Assembly: GCA_955652075.1 (NCBI GenBank)
Contig: CATPAS010000322.1
Coordinates: forward strand, 1-5,393
Direction: 5' to 3'
Source of the DNA: an uncultured Gaiellaceae bacterium
Lineage (GTDB): Bacteria; Actinomycetota; Thermoleophilia; Gaiellales; Gaiellaceae
DNA: 5,393 nucleotides
In this document: positions 1 through 4,866 of the stretch, piece by piece
How positions within the stretch are numbered: the first letter of the stretch is position 1
Layout: each line of letters starts with the position of its first letter
Notes under the pieces: generated by a model
The model's database searches: none
Seen by the model: the letters and a program-made list of their open reading frames with translations, nothing else
Told to the model about the DNA's origin: nothing
Position numbers and translations under genes: made by a program

Positions 1-271
1 CGTCATCTAGAGCCATGGCCTCGGCCGCTACGTCGAGATCGAGACCGTGACGCGCGATGAAATGGTCGATCGCGTCGAACTCCTCCTCGCTCCGTCCGTC
101 GAGCCACACGACTCGCCCCTGCTCGACCTTCAGCCCAGGCTCCGGATCGTTCGGACCGTTCATCGCGATGAGCCCGAGGTCGGGATGCGGCGCGATCAGA
201 ACCTCGCGGCGCAGCTCGCGCCGCTCGCGCTCGGCGAACCGCCTAGACCGCCGGGGTTTTCGCCCGCTCAC
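1..271 (-). CDS. pduC: B12-dependent glycerol/propanediol dehydratase large subunit (N-terminal part, cut by window edge)
   Basis: This is the first 90 codons of the catalytic alpha subunit of coenzyme-B12 diol/glycerol dehydratase, which converts 1,2-propanediol or glycerol to the aldehyde by a radical mechanism. Reading down from a GTG at 271-269, the frame stays open to the left edge. After a basic, arginine-rich leader (about residues 1-25) it shows LIAMNGPNDPEPGLKV (34-49), then WLDGR (56-60) and IDHFIARHGLDLD (68-80). These match the start of Klebsiella/Salmonella PduC from memory (FIAMESPNDPKPSIKI, IDHFIARYG). The GTG overlaps the TGA of the upstream small subunit by four bases. No Shine-Dalgarno is visible, so translational coupling is likely. 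The active-site barrel lies outside the window, and a fused or separate medium subunit cannot be judged. Diol and glycerol dehydratases cannot be told apart from this fragment. The family assignment is strong; the symbol is by analogy. Confidence 0.9.
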   Translation of the reverse strand, partial: MSGRKPRRSRRFAERERRELRREVLIAPHPDLGLIAMNGPNDPEPGLKVEQGRVVWLDGRSEEEFDAIDHFIARHGLDLDVAAEAMALDD

Positions 272-681
272 AGACGGCGGAGAAAGCCGCGTTCGACGTA
301 GACGGCCTTCGCCTCGCGGACGAATGCCGCCGTCCGCGGCGCATCGAATTCGTGCTCGAGTCGCTCCGCCCACCGCTCGAGTTCGTCCTCTGTCGACCGG
401 TGCGGGCGAAGCGCCGTGTAGATCTCCAGAATCAGCTCGTCAGAAATCGCAGTGAGCTCGGCAGCTCGTCCGAGGTTCGAGGCGAGTGGCGCTCGTCCGG
501 CGGCGAGGGCGACTTCCGCCTGTAACCCGAGCGTCTTCGACGTCGCGCGCATGTCCGCGGCAACCAACCGCCCAGCCCGCAGGGCCTCGAGCGTCAGCTC
601 GTCGAGCGAGTGGCCGCCGGGCGTTTGGACGAGGTCGGGTCGCCTCGCGCCGAGCGGGTAATCGGCGGTTGGATCGAACAC
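268..681 (-). CDS. pduE: B12-dependent glycerol/propanediol dehydratase small subunit
   Basis: This is the gamma (small) subunit of coenzyme-B12 diol/glycerol dehydratase (PduE/DhaB3 family), 137 residues and close to the 141 of Klebsiella DhaB3. Family landmarks run in order: DYPLGARRPDLVQTP (7-21), LDELTLEALRAG (26-37), DMRATSKTLGLQA (43-55), RAAELTAISDELILEIYTAL (72-91), LRPHRST (91-97) and a C-terminal AFVREAKAVYVERG (119-132). The start is GTG at 681-679; an in-frame TGA three codons upstream leaves no earlier choice. There is no good Shine-Dalgarno. A TAAGCT at 697-692 could be a -10 giving a very short leader, but this is weak. Only six residues precede DYPL, so the N-terminal microcompartment-targeting extension of Salmonella PduE is absent. 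The gene leads a minus-strand operon with the large subunit downstream, a reversed order. It is divergent from the lactonase gene. Confidence 0.93.
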   Translation of the reverse strand: MFDPTADYPLGARRPDLVQTPGGHSLDELTLEALRAGRLVAADMRATSKTLGLQAEVALAAGRAPLASNLGRAAELTAISDELILEIYTALRPHRSTEDELERWAERLEHEFDAPRTAAFVREAKAVYVERGFLRRL

Positions 682-703
682 CTGGAATCACAGCTTAGAG
701 CCC

Positions 704-737
704 AACCCAAGGGTTCGGACCACCAACGTCGGTTCGG
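704..737. promoter_or_regulatory. Candidate operator elements between the divergent operons
   Basis: Three short symmetric or repeated elements sit side by side just upstream of the plus-strand -35 box and about 20-55 bp before the minus-strand start. AACCC-AA-GGGTT (704-715) has perfect 5-bp arms. ACCAACGTCGGT (722-733) is a 12-bp palindrome with one mismatched pair. GGTTCGG occurs twice as a direct repeat (712-718 and 731-737), 19 bp apart or roughly two helical turns. This is where a regulator serving both directions would be expected. Each element is short enough to arise by chance in GC-rich DNA, and no regulator gene lies in the window. Confidence 0.35.
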
Positions 738-739
738 CA

Positions 740-768
740 TTGACATCGGTGTAGGCGAGGCATATACC
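740..768 (+). promoter_or_regulatory. Sigma70-like promoter of the lactonase gene
   Basis: A perfect -35 TTGACA (740-745) is followed after exactly 17 bp by TATACC (763-768), which matches the first four bases of the TATAAT -10. Transcription would begin near 775, leaving a leader of about 35 bases with the strong ribosome site GGAAAGGAGAG (795-805) placed correctly before the ATG at 810. The -10 lacks the conserved final T, so strength is uncertain. The adjacent repeats upstream suggest regulation. Confidence 0.6.
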
Positions 769-794
769 AATCCCGCTGCACGCTGCGGTCACGC

Positions 795-805
795 GGAAAG
801 GAGAG
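795..805 (+). promoter_or_regulatory. Strong Shine-Dalgarno of the lactonase gene
   Basis: GGAAAGGAGAG contains AAGGAG (798-803) with a 6-base spacer to the ATG at 810. It is one of only two clear Shine-Dalgarno sites in the window, the other preceding the aldehyde dehydrogenase. It fixes the lactonase start. Confidence 0.8.
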
Positions 806-809
806 TCGG

Positions 810-1709
810 ATGGCCCTCGAGATCAAACTTCTCAACCTCATCGACATCGACATCGAGTCGAGCTTCCTCGTGCTCGGCCGGAACATGGGAGTCCGCACAC
901 GCATTCCCACGTTTGGCTTCCTGATCCTCGGCGGGAAGGAGCCTGTCCTCGTCGACACGGGAGCCAGCCACGCGGAGATCATGGACCGGCTCGGTATGAC
1001 CGGATATGTGACCGAGGAGATGGAGCTCGAGCACCAGCTCGAGAACTACGACCTCGAGCCCAAGGACATCCGCTGGGTTCTGCACACGCACCTGCACATC
1101 GACCACGCGGGCCAGGACAATCGTTTCCCGATCAAGACGACCGTAGTCGTCAATCGGCGCGAGCTCGAGTTCTCCGTCTCCGGCCTGATGGGCGAGCAGT
1201 ATCCCGCGGAGTACGTCAAGCATCTGATCGACCGCTTGCACACTCCCGGAGCGCTGCGGCTGCTCGACCTGGAGCTTTCCGGTCCCGAAGAGATCATCCC
1301 CGGCGTACGCTGCGAGTCTGCGGGCGGACACACCGAGGGATCGATGAACGTCCTGGTGGATACCGCCGAAGGGACCGCGTGCATCTGCGGCGACGTCATC
1401 TACGACATCCAGAACCAGATCGTCGAACCGCTCTACCAGATTCTCGAATTCGAGCCGCAACCGACGGGTAACCATGCGACCACGAAGCGTCAGGAGAAGG
1501 CGGCAGTCAAGAAGGCACTCCAGCACACGTTCGTTCTCCCGGTGCACGATTACCCGGCGCGTGTCGAGGCGGGACGCGTCATCGCACGTCTGAAAGACTC
1601 CGTCCCCGGGCCTGAGGAGCCCGTCAAGATGCGGACCCCGAGCGAGACCGGGTCGATCGTCGGTGCGGACGTTCTTCCGCACGATGTCCTGATCCCGAGC
1701 GGCGTCTAG
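810..1709 (+). CDS. Metallo-beta-lactamase-fold lactonase (N-acyl homoserine lactonase-like family)
   Basis: This 299-residue cytosolic hydrolase of the metallo-beta-lactamase superfamily shows no signal peptide. Visible metal-site motifs are HTHLHIDHAG (92-101, ligands H94, H96, D98, H99), GGHTEG (172-177, H174), CGD (193-195, bridging D195) and VLPVHDY (242-248, H246). Y198, three residues after D195, matches the spacing of the substrate-binding tyrosine in Bacillus AHL lactonase AiiA (D191/Y194). That favours a lactonase over a glyoxalase II or RNase Z. The protein is about 50 residues longer than AiiA, partly through the 200-240 region and a C-terminal tail. Beside sugar-acid catabolic genes, the likely substrate is a sugar lactone; quorum-signal degradation is the alternative. 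The ATG at 810 has a strong Shine-Dalgarno and a promoter of its own, and a hairpin follows the gene, so it may be transcribed apart from the operon downstream. Confidence 0.87.
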   Translation: MALEIKLLNLIDIDIESSFLVLGRNMGVRTRIPTFGFLILGGKEPVLVDTGASHAEIMDRLGMTGYVTEEMELEHQLENYDLEPKDIRWVLHTHLHIDHAGQDNRFPIKTTVVVNRRELEFSVSGLMGEQYPAEYVKHLIDRLHTPGALRLLDLELSGPEEIIPGVRCESAGGHTEGSMNVLVDTAEGTACICGDVIYDIQNQIVEPLYQILEFEPQPTGNHATTKRQEKAAVKKALQHTFVLPVHDYPARVEAGRVIARLKDSVPGPEEPVKMRTPSETGSIVGADVLPHDVLIPSGV

Positions 1710-1727
1710 CCGTCTGGCAACAGGCGG

Positions 1728-1762
1728 GCCGCGCTCGCTCGCTTCATGGCGGCGAGCGCGGC
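1728..1762 (+). terminator. Strong hairpin after the lactonase gene (possible terminator or attenuator)
   Basis: Perfect 11-bp complementary arms, GCCGCGCTCGC (1728-1738) and GCGAGCGCGGC (1752-1762), enclose 13 bases that can add three more pairs (1740-1742 with 1749-1751). No T-run follows, so it is not a classical intrinsic terminator, though U-less hairpins are thought to terminate in some actinobacteria. A competing 8-bp pairing of GGCCGCGC (1727-1734) with GCGCGGCC (1766-1773) excludes the first stem. Position just past the stop codon and before a new promoter supports a boundary role. Confidence 0.5.
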
Positions 1763-1776
1763 TTCGCGCGGCCGGT

Positions 1777-1782
1777 TATAAG
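1777..1782 (+). promoter_or_regulatory. -10 element placed for a leaderless SDR transcript
   Basis: TATAAG matches the -10 consensus at five of six positions. Its last base lies seven bases before the GTG start at 1789, so the expected +1 falls on the start codon itself. No Shine-Dalgarno precedes that GTG. This is the arrangement of leaderless genes, which are common in actinobacteria. No good -35 is seen; the hairpin occupies that space. Confidence 0.5.
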
Positions 1783-1788
1783 AACGCT

Positions 1789-2514
1789 GTGAATACGTAC
1801 GACTTCGGCGGCCGGGTGGCCTTGGTCACTGGCGGCGCAAGCGGCATCGGTGCGGCAACAGTCGAGCTCCTCCGAACCTGTGGAGCGCAGGTCGCAGTGC
1901 TCGACTTGAACCTCGATGGTGTGCGCGAAGACGTCCTCGGCGTGCAGGGAGACGTCACGCGGTCCAGCGAGGTCGACGCCGCGATCACGCAGGTCGAGTC
2001 AGATCTCGGGAATCTCGACGTGCTCGTCTGCTCGGCGGGTGTCGGAGGAGAGTCACTGCCGGCGATCGATGTCCCCGACGAGGAGTGGCGCCGCGTCTTC
2101 GCCGTCAACTGCGACGGCACCTTCTTCTGCAACCGCGCCGTAGTGCGGAGGATGGTCCCCCGCGGCTACGGACGCATCGTCAACGTCGCGTCAATCGCAG
2201 GGAAGGAGGGCAATCCCATGGCGGCCGCATACTCGGCGAGCAAGGCCGCCGTGATCGGGATGACCAAGTCGATCGGCAAGGAGGTTGCGGGCACGGGCGT
2301 GCTCGTCAACTGCATTGCCCCGGCTGTGATCGACACACCGATCCTGGGCCAGCTGAGCGATGAGCACATCGGCTACATGATCGAGAGGATCCCGCTCAAT
2401 CGGACCGGGAAACCAGAGGAGGTGGCACGCCTGATCGCGTACCTTGCGAGCGAAGACATGAGCTTTTCGACCGGAGCGTGTTTCGACATCTCGGGCGGGC
2501 GCGCCGTCTACTGA
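1789..2514 (+). CDS. Classical SDR dehydrogenase, probably acting on a sugar or 2-keto-3-deoxy sugar acid
   Basis: This is a 241-residue NAD(P)-dependent short-chain dehydrogenase. Landmarks are the TGGASGIG dinucleotide loop (14-21), D39 at the end of the second strand (favouring NAD+), GDV (54-56), CSAG (81-84, a variant of the usual NNAG), and the catalytic tetrad N107, S135, Y148, K152 (YSASK at 148-152). The C-terminal stretch SEDMSFSTGACFDISGGRAVY, split as 221-230 and 231-241, resembles my recollection of 2-keto-3-deoxy-L-rhamnonate and related deoxy-sugar-acid 4-dehydrogenases; generic FabG-like annotation would also be given. In context it either oxidises the sugar to its lactone or oxidises a 2-keto-3-deoxy acid. 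The GTG start gives a complete Rossmann N-terminus and fits leaderless initiation. The TGA overlaps the next gene's ATG by one base. The fold is certain; the substrate is inferred. Confidence 0.88.
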   Translation: MNTYDFGGRVALVTGGASGIGAATVELLRTCGAQVAVLDLNLDGVREDVLGVQGDVTRSSEVDAAITQVESDLGNLDVLVCSAGVGGESLPAIDVPDEEWRRVFAVNCDGTFFCNRAVVRRMVPRGYGRIVNVASIAGKEGNPMAAAYSASKAAVIGMTKSIGKEVAGTGVLVNCIAPAVIDTPILGQLSDEHIGYMIERIPLNRTGKPEEVARLIAYLASEDMSFSTGACFDISGGRAVY

Positions 2515-3410
2515 TGCTTCTCGTCCGTTTTCGCGAGCGGGACGACGCCCCACACATGGGACTCGTAGAGCCGGACGAACCAACACGCGTCCTCGAGCTC
2601 GAGACCGGTGACGCCCTCGTCGCACTGCGTGGCGAGCGCGCGCAGACGGGCCGCGCAATCGAGGCGGTCGACCCGGAAACGCTGGAGCTGCCGCCGCCGC
2701 TCGAGCTGCTAGCGCCCCTCGTCCCGCCCGAGACGTGGGCCGCTGGTGTCACCTATGAGCGCAGTCGCGACGCTCGCGTCGACGAGAGCCGGACCGAGGC
2801 GGGCGACGTCTACTCGCTCGTCTACGAGGCAGAGCGGCCCGAGCTGTTCCTGAAGGACGCTCAGAGCCGGAGAACCGTCGGTCCCGGCGCGACGGTAGGC
2901 GTCCGCTCGGACGCGGCCTGGACGGTCCCGGAGCCGGAGCTAGCACTCGTCATCGACGCGAATGGCGAGCTCCTCGGCGCGACCATCGGCAATGACATCA
3001 CGGCGCGCGACGTGGAGGGCGCGAATCCGCTCTACCTCCCCCAGGCGAAGCTCTTCGCCGGCGCGTGCTCGCTCGGCCCCGCCATCCTGATTCCGAACGA
3101 CTGGTCTCAGCCGTTCGAGATCGAACTGAGGCTTCTCGGTCCGGAGGACGAGGTCGTCTACGAGGCTCGGACCTCGACCGCGAGGATGCGCCGCTCGTTC
3201 GAGGAACTGGCCGCCTGGCTCGTACGCGATAATCCGGTCCCCGCGGGTAGCGTGCTTCTCACAGGCACCGGGCTCGTGCCGCCCGACGGGGTCGCGCTCG
3301 CCCCAGGGCAACGGATCGAGATCCGGATCCCAGGAATCGGCAAGCTCGTGAACCCGGTCGGCGCCGCAGCCGACCTCCTTCCCCGCCGAAAGGAGACTCA
3401 TGCCCGATAG
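2514..3410 (+). CDS. FAH-superfamily 2-keto-3-deoxy-pentonate dehydratase-like protein
   Basis: This 298-residue member of the fumarylacetoacetate hydrolase superfamily resembles 2-keto-3-deoxy-D-arabinonate dehydratase, which yields alpha-ketoglutarate semialdehyde. After a variable N-terminal domain (1-70) the catalytic domain shows the Mg2+ ligands E140 and E142 (WTVPEPELA, 136-144) and D161 (IGNDITARD, 158-166). Then comes DVEGANPLYLPQAKLF (166-181), a signature I associate with the dehydratase branch rather than with diketo-acid hydrolases, and LLTGTGLVPP (248-257). The start is ATG at 2514, joined to the SDR stop as TGATG, so translation is probably coupled. A GTG at 2478 would add 12 residues inside the SDR gene and has no support. 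The aldehyde dehydrogenase start lies inside its 3' end (11-base overlap). Pairing with that enzyme fits a Weimberg-type pathway. A 2,4-diketo-3-deoxy acid hydrolase is the main alternative. Confidence 0.85.
   Translation: MLLVRFRERDDAPHMGLVEPDEPTRVLELETGDALVALRGERAQTGRAIEAVDPETLELPPPLELLAPLVPPETWAAGVTYERSRDARVDESRTEAGDVYSLVYEAERPELFLKDAQSRRTVGPGATVGVRSDAAWTVPEPELALVIDANGELLGATIGNDITARDVEGANPLYLPQAKLFAGACSLGPAILIPNDWSQPFEIELRLLGPEDEVVYEARTSTARMRRSFEELAAWLVRDNPVPAGSVLLTGTGLVPPDGVALAPGQRIEIRIPGIGKLVNPVGAAADLLPRRKETHAR
3375..3395 (+). promoter_or_regulatory. Hairpin sequestering the aldehyde dehydrogenase Shine-Dalgarno
   Basis: CTCCTT (3375-3380) is perfectly complementary to AAGGAG (3390-3395), the core of the Shine-Dalgarno for the ATG at 3400, across a 9-base loop. 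A folded mRNA would hide the ribosome site. Ribosomes finishing the upstream gene, whose stop is at 3408-3410, would open it. The stem is only six pairs, so this is a modest signal. Confidence 0.4.
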
Positions 3411-4866
3411 CGTGCTCGAGGCCCCGCTGCAACTGAAGCCCGCGAACTACGTGGCTGGTAAATGGAAACCGGCGCGATCTGGCCGCACGTACGAGAAACG
3501 CAATCCTGCGCGCCCGACCGAGATCGTCGGCGAGTTTCCCGCATCCGGTGAGGAGGACGTGAACGCCGCCGTCGAGGGGGCGGCGAAAGCGTTCGCCGGC
3601 TGGTCGGCAACGCCGGCTGCGCGGCGCGCAGCCGTCCTCATGAGCGCCGCTGACGTCATCGATTCGCGCGTCGAGGAGATCGCCGCGGACATGACCCGAG
3701 AGATGGGAAAACCCCTGCGCGAGGCACGCTTGGAGGCGGCCCGCGCAGCCGCGATCTTTCGCTTCTTCGCCGGCGAGGCGTGGCGACCGAAGGGCGAGAT
3801 GTTCGAACAGTCGATGACCGGCTCAACGCTGTACACGGTACGGCGCCCACTCGGCGTCGTCGGCTTGATCACGCCGTGGAACTTCCCAGCTGCGATTCCG
3901 GCTTGGAAGACTGCACCGGCGCTCGTCTACGGCAATACGGTCGTACTCAAGGTCGCTCAGGACGCACCGCTCACCGGTCTCCACCTGGCGGCCGCGCTCG
4001 AGGAGGGCGGGGTTCCCGACGGCGTGCTCAACCTGATCATCGGCCGAGGCTCCGACGTCGGCACCCCGCTGATCCGGCACCCGAAGGTCGCCGCGATCTC
4101 GTTCACAGGCTCGGTTGCAGTCGGCCACCTCGTGCGCGACGAGGCAACGCCGCTCGGCAAGCGCGTCCAACTCGAGCTCGGCGGCCACAATCCGCTGATC
4201 GTTATGGCAGACGCGGACTTGGCTCGTGCGGTCGAGGCCGCCTACGCGGGCGCGTTCTGGTCCGCAGGGCAGAAGTGCACAGCGACGCGGCGCATCTACG
4301 TCCAGGCGACTCTGTACGACGAGTTCCGTCGCCGGTTCCTCGAGCGAATCGAAGGGGGCAAGGTCGGAGATCCTGCGGACCCCGAGACCGAGGTTGGCCC
4401 GCTGGTCAACGAGCACCAGCTGAAGGACGTCCTCGAGGCCATCGAGCGGGGCAAGCGCGACGGCGGCAAGGTTGTCGTCGGCGGGGAACGCGTAGACGAG
4501 GATGCTTACCTGGTCGCGCCGACGTTGTTCGAGGATGTCGCCGACGACGCCATGCTCTCCCGCGAGGAGGTCTTCGGGCCGGTGGCCTCGCTGTACCGTT
4601 TCCACACGCTCGACGAGGCACTTGAGCGCGCGAACGCGGTCGAGTACGGCCTATCGGCGTCGATCTTCACGACGAACCTCGCGACCGCGCAGCGCTTCGT
4701 GAACGAACTGGAGGCCGGCGTCCTTCACGTCAACTCGCAGACAGCCGGCGCCGACGTTCATGTTCCATTCGGCGGAATCAAACGCTCCGGCTTCGGCCCG
4801 CACGAGCAGGGTCGGGCGGCGCTCGAGTTCTACACCGAGGTCGTGACCGTCTACCAGGACGCGTGA
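3400..4866 (+). CDS. Aldehyde dehydrogenase, alpha-ketoglutarate semialdehyde dehydrogenase-like
   Basis: This 488-residue NAD(P)+ aldehyde dehydrogenase is full length for the family. Visible sites are TPWNF (158-162, oxyanion N161), VVLK (181-184, cofactor K184), FTGSVAVG (235-242), LELGG (258-262, general base E259), GQKCTA (290-295, nucleophile C293), EEVFGP (389-394) and PFGGIKRSG (456-464). PWNFPAAIPAWKTAPALVYG (159-178) and the overall length resemble Bacillus YcbD and other alpha-ketoglutarate semialdehyde dehydrogenases from memory. With the FAH protein upstream, oxidation of 2,5-dioxopentanoate to alpha-ketoglutarate is the likely job. An aldehyde from the divergent dehydratase, or lactaldehyde, is an alternative substrate. 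Two odd residues are V185 where the motif is usually KP, and H263 where GGK is common. The ATG at 3400 has AAAGGAG at 3389-3395, and its stop overlaps the next start (GTGA). Confidence 0.9.
   Translation: MPDSVLEAPLQLKPANYVAGKWKPARSGRTYEKRNPARPTEIVGEFPASGEEDVNAAVEGAAKAFAGWSATPAARRAAVLMSAADVIDSRVEEIAADMTREMGKPLREARLEAARAAAIFRFFAGEAWRPKGEMFEQSMTGSTLYTVRRPLGVVGLITPWNFPAAIPAWKTAPALVYGNTVVLKVAQDAPLTGLHLAAALEEGGVPDGVLNLIIGRGSDVGTPLIRHPKVAAISFTGSVAVGHLVRDEATPLGKRVQLELGGHNPLIVMADADLARAVEAAYAGAFWSAGQKCTATRRIYVQATLYDEFRRRFLERIEGGKVGDPADPETEVGPLVNEHQLKDVLEAIERGKRDGGKVVVGGERVDEDAYLVAPTLFEDVADDAMLSREEVFGPVASLYRFHTLDEALERANAVEYGLSASIFTTNLATAQRFVNELEAGVLHVNSQTAGADVHVPFGGIKRSGFGPHEQGRAALEFYTEVVTVYQDA

Noticed and set aside
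47..455. Plus-strand open frames of 84 and 132 codons at the left end
   Set aside because: They lie antisense to clear dehydratase large and small subunit sequence and show no recognisable domain or ribosome site.
682..766. Minus-strand promoter for the dehydratase operon (TATATG at 766-761 or TAAGCT at 697-692)
   Set aside because: Neither has a convincing -35 at proper spacing; a promoter must exist here but I cannot place it.
771..790. GCTGC direct repeats and CCGC/GCGG symmetry in the lactonase leader
   Set aside because: Very short, low-complexity GC pattern, expected by chance at this base composition.
682..809. Possible cobalamin riboswitch ahead of the B12 dehydratase
   Set aside because: The minus-strand leader is under 130 bases, too short for a full cobalamin riboswitch plus expression platform, and I find no B12-box-like sequence.
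789..1682. Long minus-strand open frame antisense to the lactonase (297 codons)
   Set aside because: It is a high-GC shadow: no family motifs, and the opposite strand carries a complete metallo-hydrolase with all ligands.
2478..2513. Upstream GTG start extending the FAH protein by 12 residues
   Set aside because: It would lie within the SDR coding region without a Shine-Dalgarno; the ATG at 2514 in TGATG begins at the expected family N-terminus.
31..2608. Similar strings near 40-55 and 2595-2608 (cgagaccg-gtgacgc)
   Set aside because: They fall in unrelated coding frames, differ by an inserted base and reflect common Glu/Thr/Val codon use, not a repeat element.
3780..4625. Long plus and minus open frames (281 and 260 codons) inside the aldehyde dehydrogenase
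   Set aside because: Arginine/glycine-rich or motif-free translations typical of off-frame GC-rich DNA; the ALDH frame has all catalytic residues.
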